Shown in pieces: positions 23,414-31,251 of a stretch of 32,099 nt of DNA. A program made the position numbers and the translations under genes. The notes beneath the pieces were generated by a model. The model had not been told where the DNA came from. It made no database searches and saw nothing but the letters and a program-made list of their open reading frames with translations. Source of the DNA: Roseiflexus sp. (lineage in GTDB: Bacteria > Chloroflexota > Chloroflexia > Chloroflexales > Roseiflexaceae); assembly GCA_017743475.1 (NCBI GenBank), contig JAGHYV010000054.1:1-32099 (forward strand), written 5' to 3'. The first letter of the stretch is position 1, and each line of letters opens with the position of its first letter.

Positions 23414-23958
23414 AACGTATCTCAGCAGTGCGCATTGGGCTGTTTCTGGCGCTCTGCCTGCTTTTCAGCAGCGCAGTGGCGGAAGAACGCCCGACAACTG
23501 TGTCGCTGTCAACTGAACTATTAACCGTACTGGCAGATGTCGAAGGGCTGGGTCATCGTATGACCGGGGTCTACATCATTCGCCGCGCAACCGATGGCAG
23601 CGGCAGGGTATTCTGGAGATTCCGCGGCATGCTCGACGGTGAGTTCGAGGAGGTCGATGGCGAAGCGTTCGAGCGCTGGTCGCTCGATGGTGACGTGACG
23701 GTTGAGTTGACGAAGTTCAATTATCCAAATTTCACGCTTGATAAGTTGCCTGCACGTCGTATGACCCTGATGCCGGGTTGGGATGGGTTGATTGTGATCG
23801 CTGGCGTGCCGCTGGCAGTCAAGGGTGAATTCAAAGCACCGACAGCAGGCAGTTCGCCGGTGCTGGTGGTGACCAATGCCGGTCGTGGTGCGCGCGTTAT
23901 TACTGAACTGCCGAATACAGCGGGATCGCCTAATCTGGAAGGAGTACAGCAGCCATGA
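23410..23958 (+). CDS. Small secreted protein with C-terminal LPNTAG motif, putative sortase substrate
   Basis: 182 residues; I do not recognise the domain. Residues 1-24 are a clear signal peptide (MKRIS, hydrophobic core, then SSAVA before EE), giving a mature protein of about 158 residues. The mature part is rich in alternating hydrophobic/charged stretches that suggest beta strands (RVFWRFRGMLDGEFEEVDGE, later GLIVIAGVPLAVKGEF). Residues 167-172 are LPNTAG, matching the LPNTA recognition sequence described for class D-type sortases, and a sortase gene overlaps its stop codon. The usual hydrophobic helix and basic tail after the motif are missing; only ten residues follow. It has no cysteines in the mature region that I can see. 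Chance occurrence of the motif cannot be excluded. Confidence 0.75.
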   Translation: MKRISAVRIGLFLALCLLFSSAVAEERPTTVSLSTELLTVLADVEGLGHRMTGVYIIRRATDGSGRVFWRFRGMLDGEFEEVDGEAFERWSLDGDVTVELTKFNYPNFTLDKLPARRMTLMPGWDGLIVIAGVPLAVKGEFKAPTAGSSPVLVVTNAGRGARVITELPNTAGSPNLEGVQQP

Positions 23959-24671
23959 AGGGCCGGAACATTTCGATATTTTGGCATCACTCGTTCGTTA
24001 TGGTTGGCCTTGCAATCGCGCTGATTCTGCTCGGGATCGGTGCAGCGTATATGGTATGGTTGAATATGCTGCGCGACCAGGAACGACTCAACCCCTCCAC
24101 CGAACGCCTGCTGGAGGTCAGTGACGGTCAACGCATTCCTCTGGCGCAACCAGACCCGACACCGGTTCCAACTGCGGAAGCCGTTCCTGTTGCGGCGCCC
24201 GATCCGGGGAATACGCCAGAACCGTCCGCCACACTAGAAATGTTACCGCCAGAGCGCCTGATCATTCCGAGTATTAATGTCGACTGGCCCATCACACTGG
24301 CGGATGTTGATCACCTGCCGAAGTTCCGCGGCGTTGGATGGATATTCGGCAGCGCTTTTCCGGGTATGCCTGGCAACATGGTGCTGACCGGGCATGTTGG
24401 CGGACCATATGCAACACTGACGCACCTTCACCGGGTGCAACCGGGCGATGACATCCTGGTGCAAACTGAGGCGGCCATGCATCGCTACCGGGTCCAGACG
24501 ATCTACGAAACGACCCCCAACGACGTTCTGGCAATGGCGCCCAGCGATAAGACGATTGCCACGCTTATCACTTGTAGCGGCGACTGGATTCCAGAACGCC
24601 AGACGAACGAGCGTCGGTTGATTGTTGTGGCGGCATATGAGGGGATAGTACAGGAAGGCGGCAAGGGCTGA
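23955..24671 (+). CDS. Sortase (class D/E-like transpeptidase)
   Basis: Membrane-anchored cysteine transpeptidase, 238 residues, which would cut a secreted protein at a sorting motif and attach it to an amino acceptor. One N-terminal membrane helix (about 13-36) is followed by a Pro-rich linker (61-95) and the sortase barrel. The catalytic triad is complete: His147 in LTGHVGG, Cys207 in TLITCSGD and Arg220 in NERRLIVVA. LIIPSINVDWPI is the usual first strand of the barrel. The linker resembles those of class D/E enzymes, but I cannot fix the class by eye. Its start lies in an ATGA overlap with the LPNTAG protein, so enzyme and probable substrate are translated together. It is the last gene of the operon. 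Confidence 0.93.
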   Translation: MKGRNISIFWHHSFVMVGLAIALILLGIGAAYMVWLNMLRDQERLNPSTERLLEVSDGQRIPLAQPDPTPVPTAEAVPVAAPDPGNTPEPSATLEMLPPERLIIPSINVDWPITLADVDHLPKFRGVGWIFGSAFPGMPGNMVLTGHVGGPYATLTHLHRVQPGDDILVQTEAAMHRYRVQTIYETTPNDVLAMAPSDKTIATLITCSGDWIPERQTNERRLIVVAAYEGIVQEGGKG

Positions 24672-24791
24672 AACATGCGAAGTGCGCTGGTTCCTTGCCT
24701 CCGATTGTGAACAGTCATTGGATATTGGCATTCCGGACAGCATCCAGGGGCGCAATGTTGGCGAAACGAACTGGCGTTCGAGGTCTCATCG

Positions 24792-24797
24792 TATAAT
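24792..24797 (+). promoter_or_regulatory. -10 box upstream of the radical SAM gene
   Basis: Perfect TATAAT, 41 bases before the ATG at 24839. No good -35 is visible 16-18 bases upstream, so the promoter is only partly supported. Confidence 0.4.
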
Positions 24798-24838
24798 GGG
24801 TTTACTCTCTGGCGAGCATCAGCATAGGTGAGAAGTGC

Positions 24839-26020
24839 ATGGATCTTGACGACAAACTGGCCATTCTGGCGTCAGCGGCGCGTTTTGATGCGTGTGATCG
24901 CTTCCAGGGGAATCGGCGCGCCACGCTGCGCACGGCGCTGTGGGCCGATCACGCAATTGCTGCCGACGCCGACAGCGAAGGGCAGGCGCTTCCGATCTTC
25001 CGGTTATTGCTGAGCAATCGTTGCGAATGGAATTGCACCTACTGTCCGCTGCGCTCCGGAAACGACATGCCACGTGCGACACTGACGCCTGATGAACTGG
25101 AGCGCGTCTTTCTTCCCCGCGTCGGACGTGGTGCAGTGCAGGGGTTGCTCCTCTCCACCGGCGTCGATGGCAATCCAGCAGTTGCGACTGGTCGGATGCT
25201 TGATGCTGTCGAAATGCTCCGCACGCGCTACGGCTACAAGGGGTATGTTCATCTGAAACTGTTGCCTGGTGTGTCGGCTGCTGAAATCGAGCGTGCTGCA
25301 CGCCTCGCCAATCGCATCAGTCTCAACCTAGAAGCGCCAACTGCGGCGCATCTGGCGCGTATTTCGCCCGAACGCGACTGGCAGCGCGACCTGATCGCAC
25401 CGCTGACGCTGGCGCGTGACTGGAGTCGAACGGGTGCGATCAGTGCAGGGCTTGCCACGCAGTTCGTTGTGGGTGCAGCCGGAGAGAGCGACCGTGATCT
25501 GCTGGTGACGACCACCTGGCTCTACCGCGACCTGGCGCTGCGTCGGGTCTATTTTAGCGCGTTCCGACCGGTGATCGGCACACCACTGGAGAGTCGTTCG
25601 CCAACGCCTTTTGTGCGTGAGCAGCGTCTCCGTGAAGCAGACTGGTTGCTGCGACACTACGGCTTCGAGCAACAGGAACTCCCGTATGATCCTGACGGCA
25701 ACCTGCCGTTACACCTCGACCCGAAACTGGCGTGGGCGCTGGCGCACCCGGAACGTTTCCCAGTCGAACTGAACCGCGCCGACCGGGACGAACTCCTGCG
25801 CGTACCAGGATTGGGTCCGGTAAGCGTGGCGCGTATTCTTCGCCTGCGCCGCGAAGGGCGTTTCCGGGATCCGGATCATCTTGCTGCGCTGGGTAGGGCG
25901 CTCGCGCGCGCGCGTGACTTCATTACGCTCGATGGACGCTTTTTCGGGCGCACTGAACGTGATCGCCTGCGACACTATGCGCGCCAGTCGCCAATTGCCG
26001 AGCAGTTAACGCTATGGTAA
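24839..26020 (+). CDS. Radical SAM protein with C-terminal helix-hairpin-helix (putative DNA modification/repair family)
   Basis: 393 residues. The iron-sulfur cluster motif CEWNCTYC (Cys62, Cys66, Cys69) is the CxxxCxxC of radical SAM enzymes, which cleave S-adenosylmethionine to start radical chemistry. The barrel continues through LLLSTGVDGNPAVATGRMLD, ISLNLEAPT and FVVGAAGESDRDLL. The C-terminal part (about 305-345) is a helix-hairpin-helix, LNRADRDELLRVPGLGPVSV followed by ARILRLRREG, of the kind that contacts DNA backbone. This layout matches the family named putative DNA modification/repair radical SAM protein, often beside a uracil-DNA-glycosylase-like gene, which I do not see here. 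The true substrate is unknown. AGGTGAG precedes the ATG. It ends 24 bases from the convergent gamma-glutamyltransferase. Confidence 0.88.
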   Translation: MDLDDKLAILASAARFDACDRFQGNRRATLRTALWADHAIAADADSEGQALPIFRLLLSNRCEWNCTYCPLRSGNDMPRATLTPDELERVFLPRVGRGAVQGLLLSTGVDGNPAVATGRMLDAVEMLRTRYGYKGYVHLKLLPGVSAAEIERAARLANRISLNLEAPTAAHLARISPERDWQRDLIAPLTLARDWSRTGAISAGLATQFVVGAAGESDRDLLVTTTWLYRDLALRRVYFSAFRPVIGTPLESRSPTPFVREQRLREADWLLRHYGFEQQELPYDPDGNLPLHLDPKLAWALAHPERFPVELNRADRDELLRVPGLGPVSVARILRLRREGRFRDPDHLAALGRALARARDFITLDGRFFGRTERDRLRHYARQSPIAEQLTLW

Positions 26021-26044
26021 TATGTTACGATTGGCAGGCGATTC

Positions 26045-27673
26045 TCAGTAAGCAACTGCGCATCCGTCTTTGCGCGGATCAGAACCGGCATGGCGCACTC
26101 CTGCTTCATCAACAACAATAATCTGCCCGCCGCCAAAGCCGAACATGCCCTGCCGATTCACAATGGAGTGCCCGCGCTCCCGGAGCGCTTCCGCCACTGC
26201 CTGGTCGTGCTCCAGCGCGACAGCATCCTGGTTGAGATAGGGGTCGATCAACTCGAAGCGCGGCGCATCGAGCGCCTCCTGCGGATTCATCCCGAAGTCG
26301 ATCATATTCACCAGCATCTGCACGTGCCCCTGGGGTTGCATAAAACCGCCCATTACGCCAAAACTCGCCCATAGCCGATCACCGCGCGTCACCAAGCACG
26401 GAATGATCGTATGGTATGGTCGTTTGCCGGGAGCGACACAGTTGGGATGCTTCGGATCGAGCACAAACCCGGCGCCGCGATTCTGCAAGCAGACACCAGT
26501 GTCTCCCGCTACCACCCCTGAGCCAAAGCTCATGTAGAGGCTATTAATGAACGAGACTGCATTGCCATCAGCATCAACCGCCGTAACATAGACGGTATCA
26601 TGCCCGCCAGGGAGCGTGCTGGCACAAACGTGAGGCAGAGCGCGCTGCGGATCGATCTGTACGCGGCGTTCGGCGGCATAGGCGCCAGAAAGCAACCACG
26701 CGGTCGGCACATGCACATGCGCCGGATCGGCGACATATGCCGCTGCATCAGCGAATGCCAGGCGTAACGCTTCGATCTGGAGATGCAACGCTTCTGGCGA
26801 AGCCGGTGTATATGCTGACAGGTCGAACCCTTCGAGGATATTCAGCGCCATCAGCGCAGTGATGCCCTGACCATTCGGCGGGCACTCATAGACGGTGTAA
26901 CCGCGATATGTCACGCTGATTGGCGTGTCCCATGTCGAGTGATGCGCCGCCAGGTCCTCCAGGGTCAACACGCCGCCGTCGCGGGCACTGGTTGCAGCGA
27001 TTGCTGCGGCAATGGCGCCACGGTAAAAGGCGTCGCGCCCACCTTCAGCAATCAACCGCAACGAGCGCGCCAGTCCTGGCTGGCGGAACAGTTCACCGGC
27101 ACGCGGTGCGCGACCCTGCGGCAGATAGGTGCGCGCCGTGTCGGGGTGAGCAGCCAGTTTTGGTTCTGCCAGTTTCCAGCTGCGCGCAATAATCTCGCTC
27201 ACAGGGAATCCATGGTCGGCGTACTCGATAGCTGGCGCGAGAACCTGCGCCAGCGGCAACCGTCCATATGCCGATAACAGTTCAACCCACGCATCCACCG
27301 CACCGGGAACGGTCACAGGCAGCATACCGGTCAACGGAATGCTGGTCAATCCACGCGCAACAAAGAGTTCACGCGATAACGCCGCAGGCGCTCGCCCGCT
27401 GCCGTTCAGCGCCCGCACGGTGCGGGTCTGTGCATCGTACACCAGGGCGAACGCATCGCCGCCAATGCCGGTGCTCATTGGCTCGACAACGTTAAGCACC
27501 GCAGCAGCGGCAATGACCGCGTCAGCTGCGCTTCCACCCGCAAGCAGCATCCTCAACCCCGCCTGCGCTGCCAGCGGTTGGCTGGTCGCTACCACGCCCC
27601 GGCTGGTCATCACGACTGAACGACGTGAGCGAAAGCGTTCGCCAGTGATGGGAGGGAGATCGAGATGAGACAC
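26045..27673 (-). CDS. ggt: Gamma-glutamyltransferase
   Basis: N-terminal nucleophile hydrolase that transfers or hydrolyses gamma-glutamyl groups (glutathione and relatives), made as one chain that cuts itself in two. 542 residues from the GTG at 27673, which has AAAGGGG 5 bases upstream; a TTG at 27697 is an alternative. The self-cleavage and nucleophile residue is Thr360 in GGHDTVYVTAVDADGNAVSF. VVATSQPLAAQAG, GGSAADAVIAAA and GIGGDAF mark the large subunit. GGFMQPQGHVQMLVNM and the C-terminal GSDPRKDGCA mark the small subunit. No signal peptide is visible, unlike the periplasmic enzyme of E. coli, so it may act in the cytoplasm or belong to the GGT-like branch of uncertain substrate. Confidence 0.92.
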   Translation of the reverse strand: MSHLDLPPITGERFRSRRSVVMTSRGVVATSQPLAAQAGLRMLLAGGSAADAVIAAAAVLNVVEPMSTGIGGDAFALVYDAQTRTVRALNGSGRAPAALSRELFVARGLTSIPLTGMLPVTVPGAVDAWVELLSAYGRLPLAQVLAPAIEYADHGFPVSEIIARSWKLAEPKLAAHPDTARTYLPQGRAPRAGELFRQPGLARSLRLIAEGGRDAFYRGAIAAAIAATSARDGGVLTLEDLAAHHSTWDTPISVTYRGYTVYECPPNGQGITALMALNILEGFDLSAYTPASPEALHLQIEALRLAFADAAAYVADPAHVHVPTAWLLSGAYAAERRVQIDPQRALPHVCASTLPGGHDTVYVTAVDADGNAVSFINSLYMSFGSGVVAGDTGVCLQNRGAGFVLDPKHPNCVAPGKRPYHTIIPCLVTRGDRLWASFGVMGGFMQPQGHVQMLVNMIDFGMNPQEALDAPRFELIDPYLNQDAVALEHDQAVAEALRERGHSIVNRQGMFGFGGGQIIVVDEAGVRHAGSDPRKDGCAVAY

Positions 27674-27706
27674 GGATACCCCTTTAGAAGATGACAAGAC
27701 GTAAAC

Positions 27707-27737
27707 TTGACAACCATTCTCTAACTCTTGCTATAAT
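27707..27737 (+). promoter_or_regulatory. Strong promoter for the small membrane protein gene
   Basis: Perfect TTGACA (27707-27712) and perfect TATAAT (27732-27737), with a 19-base spacer that is two bases longer than ideal. It lies in the 151-base gap between the divergent ggt and the membrane protein gene. Confidence 0.7.
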
Positions 27738-27824
27738 AGTTCGTAAGTTCCCAAACGGCAAGTTGTGTCTCCGTCTCAATGCACCTGTTCTGCCCCGCTA
27801 GCATCTCTGGAGGAAGGATGTCAT

Positions 27825-28328
27825 ATGAGTCGCTCCAGTGTTCGTGTTGCTAGATCCCCGATGCATCTGCGACGTCCAATCGGGTTGGCGCTGCTGTCTG
27901 GTACAGGTGTGGTGTATGGTCTGGCGCTAACAGTACTGGCGATGGCGTTGATTGCCTACAAGGTGTCGCTTGGGATCCCGCTTGCAGTGCAGATCGTCGA
28001 AATAACGCTCGCAATTCTTGTGACGTTCACTATTGTCTGGTTCTATTGGGGATTGTGGGACGTCATGCAGAGTGCGTGGTGGTCGCATGTCATTGGCGGT
28101 CCGCTAGTAATTGTCGGACTGGGGGCGGCATTTGTATGGCGCAATAGTATTATCGGTGTACTGGCGCAAGGTCTTCCTGTTGCAGTGCATCCCCTCATGG
28201 CAAACAGTTTTGCCTGGTTTACACTGGGGCTTCTGATTCTCGAGGTTGCTACTGTGGCATACCTCCTCACTGTGTGGAAAGCGTTCGGTATTGGCGCACC
28301 GAAGCCGCTGTGGGAACGTCGCAGATAA
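27825..28328 (+). CDS. Four-helix integral membrane protein, unknown function
   Basis: 167 residues, function not recognised. The ATG at 27825 has GGAGGAAGG upstream. A short basic N-terminus (MSRSSVRVARSP...RRP) is followed by about four hydrophobic helices: residues 20-43, 52-75, 84-103 and 120-147. The positive charges at both ends suggest that N- and C-termini are cytoplasmic. The second helix region (IVWFYWGLWDVMQSAWW) is rich in tryptophan and tyrosine. The gene has its own strong promoter and no clear operon partner; the next gene begins 80 bases on. Confidence 0.75.
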   Translation: MSRSSVRVARSPMHLRRPIGLALLSGTGVVYGLALTVLAMALIAYKVSLGIPLAVQIVEITLAILVTFTIVWFYWGLWDVMQSAWWSHVIGGPLVIVGLGAAFVWRNSIIGVLAQGLPVAVHPLMANSFAWFTLGLLILEVATVAYLLTVWKAFGIGAPKPLWERRR

Positions 28329-28407
28329 TTCGGGTCGAGAACACCCGCTGCATTTACCGTCTGTTCCTGCAGTTGCGCGCTGATGAACTCCGTGGTATCT
28401 TGCGCCT

Positions 28408-29403
28408 ATGTGGGCGCATTTGAATCTCTACCTCGATCCGGAAGATCCGGCATATTCCAACCCCTTGCGCCATGTTATGGCGCATTTGGGTGATTATACC
28501 GCCTTGATCGTGGAACCGCTCAAGATGCGCCTGACGGATGCAACCCTCGTGCGTGTGACGAACCAGCGCATTGAGGTGCGCCTGACAACTGCGACTCACC
28601 ATCTGCTGCTAGTCATTGCCCCTGAAGCAGATCTAGCGCACGAGGTCTTTTTCCTGCGCTCACTGGCAGCGTGCGACCTGCCAGCGCCGCGCCTGATTGC
28701 GTATGATCTGAGTTGCGCGAACGTTCCTTTCACCTATGCTATCGAAACCTATCCGGGCAGTCTGACGCTTGATTGTATCAACGATGCAACGCTTATGCGC
28801 ATCGCTGGGCGACAGACCGGACGAATACTTCGGCGGGTGCATCGTGTTGAAGCACCCGGTTATGGCGCGCCAACACCGACCGGTCGCTGGTCAGCGCGAA
28901 CGTGGCGCGAAGCGCTGGCAGGCTGGCTTGAGCAACGCAGTTTCAATAACCGGGCAGAAGCGGTGCTAGGCGCCGATATCACCTCTGCGCTCCGGGCTGC
29001 CACGCTCGATCATCCCACTCTGGCCTGCACCCAACCACGTGTTCTGCATGGCGCCGTCAAGCCTGCACACATCGTTGTCAGTATAGGCGAATCAGTGCAA
29101 CTCGAAGGTCTGGTTCAACCCGCTCGACCGGTAGGCGGCGATCCCTTGTTCGATCTGGCATACGTCCTCTCTTCACGCCAGTCGTCCGCGTTTCGGCGGG
29201 GAGTCCTGGAAGGGTATGAAATGGCGGGAATGCTGACCGCAGAGCAGCATGCGCGCATTGATCGTTTGCGCCTGCTGATCGATGTAACGCAGGCGCTCGA
29301 AGAAGGTGATCCGGCAGTGCTTGCCAGTCTTCCCGCTGCGATTATGGCGCGTCTGGATGCGTTAGGTGAAGGCATCGTGAACAGAGCGACGGTTGGTCAA
29401 TGA
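28408..29403 (+). CDS. APH-fold protein lacking kinase catalytic residues (pseudokinase)
   Basis: 331 residues with the aminoglycoside-phosphotransferase fold: an N-lobe with LAHEVFFLRSLAACDLPAPRL (79-97), then a helical C-lobe. The catalytic loop, normally HGDxxxxN, reads HGAVKPAH (214-221), so both the catalytic Asp and the metal-binding Asn are replaced. The Asp of the next metal-binding strand (usually IDW) is also missing (LEGLVQ), although GGDPLFDLAYVL (243-254) is normal. The nucleotide-binding Lys of the N-lobe is not obvious. It therefore probably binds rather than phosphorylates. The gene overlaps the GH57-like gene by an ATGA. Maltokinases share this fold, which would suit a glycogen context, but catalysis is doubtful. 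Confidence 0.75.
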   Translation: MWAHLNLYLDPEDPAYSNPLRHVMAHLGDYTALIVEPLKMRLTDATLVRVTNQRIEVRLTTATHHLLLVIAPEADLAHEVFFLRSLAACDLPAPRLIAYDLSCANVPFTYAIETYPGSLTLDCINDATLMRIAGRQTGRILRRVHRVEAPGYGAPTPTGRWSARTWREALAGWLEQRSFNNRAEAVLGADITSALRAATLDHPTLACTQPRVLHGAVKPAHIVVSIGESVQLEGLVQPARPVGGDPLFDLAYVLSSRQSSAFRRGVLEGYEMAGMLTAEQHARIDRLRLLIDVTQALEEGDPAVLASLPAAIMARLDALGEGIVNRATVGQ

Positions 29404-30935
29404 CGACATCGTTTACAGGCGGTCTGGCACTTATTCTCGTTGGGCACATGCCGTACCTGCGTGCAGCCGGTCGTTGTCCCGACGGCGAAGACCCGCTGCA
29501 CGAGATGATTGCGTTCTCAATCGTGCCCGTGATGAATGCGCTACACGATCTGCGTGAAAGCGGTGTATGCCCTGCTGTCTCACTGGCATACTCGCCAATC
29601 CTGCTTGAACAACTGGCGGATATCGTTGTCCAGAAGCATTTTGTAGTTTGGATGGAGCGCTGGCTGGCACGGTGCGAAGCAGCGCTGCGACGCTGGCAGC
29701 GTCAGCGACAGGGGCATTACGCGTATCTGGCGCGCTTCTACCTCGATTGGGGACAGGGCATCCTCCGCAGTTTTACCGAGCGCTACAGGCGCAACCTGGT
29801 TGCAGCGCTGCGCGAACTGTGTGCAGATGGGACCGTTGAGCCGCTGGGAGGTGCCGCAACGCATGCCTATCTACCACTGCTTGCACACGAAGAGTCGGTA
29901 CGGGCGCAACTCGGCGCGGGAACGCTCACGATCACACGATTGATTGGTCGTCGTCCACGCGGCATCTGGCTACCAGAATGCGGATTCCGGGTTGGACTGG
30001 AACATACGCTGCGTTTCAACGGTGCGCGCTACTTTATCATTGATCCAGTGAGTGTGGCATCCAGTGCATCCGTCACACACTTGCGCCCGCGATGGGTTGC
30101 TTCCCGCCGACTTGTCGTCTTCCTGCGCGCCATCGATGCATCCCTCCAGATTGTTTCACCTGGGATCGGATACGTCGGCGATCCACTCTACCTGGCAACT
30201 CGACGTGAGCGCTCCACACATCTGCCGATCTGGCGCAACGGCATGGGGGATGCCATCGTCGAGCCTTATGATCCGTACCATGCCTTTCGGCGCGCACAGG
30301 AGCATGCCGTCCACTTCGCCGAATGGGTGGCAGCGGAACTGCGCGAGTTTGCGTCCCGTCACGATCGACCTGGCATTGTTGTTGTGCCGCTCGACGCCGA
30401 TGTGCTTGGGCGACGGTGGTTCGAGGGACCCGCCTGGTTGCGCGCATTGTTCGAGACGGTTCTTGAACGGCAACCATTTGCATTGACAACCCCTTCGCTA
30501 TACCTGCGCGCTTTTCGACCGCGTCAGACTGTCGTGTTGCGGGATGGATCGTGGGGACCTGAAGGCGATCATTCAGCCTGGAGTACTCCAGAGAGTGACC
30601 ACCTTCGCGCCGCTGTCGCTGAGGCAGAGAGCCTGGTAGTTGAAGTTGCACGACGTTTTCCCGATGCGCATGGTGATCGGGAACGCGCGCTCAACCAGGC
30701 TGTGCGTGAATTGATGCTGGCGCAGTCGAGCGACTGGTTGCTGTTAACTGGACGAAACGATCCCGGCGAAGCACAGCGTGCATGGACACACCTAACGCGA
30801 TGCTGGCATATGTGCGAACTGGCAGCGCGCGATATGCTCGATGACGCCGATCAGGCAACACTTGCTACAATTGAAGAGATAGATAACCCGTTTGCGTATC
30901 TGAACTACCGTGTGTTGACGACGGAAACCGCCTGA
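29400..30935 (+). CDS. GH57 family protein (alpha-glucan branching enzyme-like)
   Basis: 511 residues resembling glycoside hydrolase family 57, whose members act on alpha-glucans. Conserved pieces seen: GHMPYLR near the N-terminus (15-21), the nucleophile region GIWLPECGF with Glu193, and PLDADVLGRRWFEGP (330-344) where Asp332 matches the catalytic acid/base. In branching enzymes this last motif is usually DAELFGHWWFEGP; here Glu334 is replaced by Asp and His338-Trp339 by Arg-Arg, so activity or substrate may have changed. A C-terminal helical domain follows (SWGPEGDHSAW, then WLLLTGRNDPGEAQRAW). No signal peptide is evident, so it is probably cytoplasmic. Its start overlaps the APH-fold gene, suggesting the two products work together. 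Confidence 0.85.
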   Translation: MTTSFTGGLALILVGHMPYLRAAGRCPDGEDPLHEMIAFSIVPVMNALHDLRESGVCPAVSLAYSPILLEQLADIVVQKHFVVWMERWLARCEAALRRWQRQRQGHYAYLARFYLDWGQGILRSFTERYRRNLVAALRELCADGTVEPLGGAATHAYLPLLAHEESVRAQLGAGTLTITRLIGRRPRGIWLPECGFRVGLEHTLRFNGARYFIIDPVSVASSASVTHLRPRWVASRRLVVFLRAIDASLQIVSPGIGYVGDPLYLATRRERSTHLPIWRNGMGDAIVEPYDPYHAFRRAQEHAVHFAEWVAAELREFASRHDRPGIVVVPLDADVLGRRWFEGPAWLRALFETVLERQPFALTTPSLYLRAFRPRQTVVLRDGSWGPEGDHSAWSTPESDHLRAAVAEAESLVVEVARRFPDAHGDRERALNQAVRELMLAQSSDWLLLTGRNDPGEAQRAWTHLTRCWHMCELAARDMLDDADQATLATIEEIDNPFAYLNYRVLTTETA

Positions 30936-31251
30936 TACCAGGTCTTGATCGAGAGGACACACTTCTGCCGCGATCTGCCCGGTGGTCGTTCCGAAAAGTT
31001 CCTGGTGCACAGGAACAGTGCGCGTCCTAGCATGGCCTGAGTACGCGGATGTCTTGCCTGCATGCAGCGGTGTGACCCATCACGGGAGCGAGGGTGCCTT
31101 GCCCCTGGCTGACGACTCGTCTCATCATGGGAGCGGGGGTATTGTGCCCTCGGTCGCTCCACGAGAGCGGGACGCCTTCGCTCTGTGGCAAACAGCGCAC
31201 AGTGGAAACGAACATCGGCGGACCGCACATAGGGTTCTACCAGATGGGATA
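30936..31251. other. 316-bp gap with an imperfect 45-bp direct repeat
   Basis: No gene is supported. Reading frames here are Arg/Pro/His-rich and repetitive. The unit CATCACGGGAGCGAGGGTGC (31078-) recurs 45 bases on as CATCATGGGAGCGGGGGTAT (31123-). Each copy is followed by a TTG(T)GCCC(T/C)(C/T)GG-like end, about 31 bases per copy. Confidence 0.45.
31078..31153. repeat. Two imperfect copies of a ~31-bp element, period 45 bp
   Basis: Copies at about 31078-31108 and 31123-31153 share CATCA[C/T]GGGAGCG[A/G]GGGT and a loosely similar CCC-rich end. The GGGT/GCCC ends of each copy could form short hairpins. It lies between a GH57-type gene and the convergent rhodanese gene. Confidence 0.5.
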
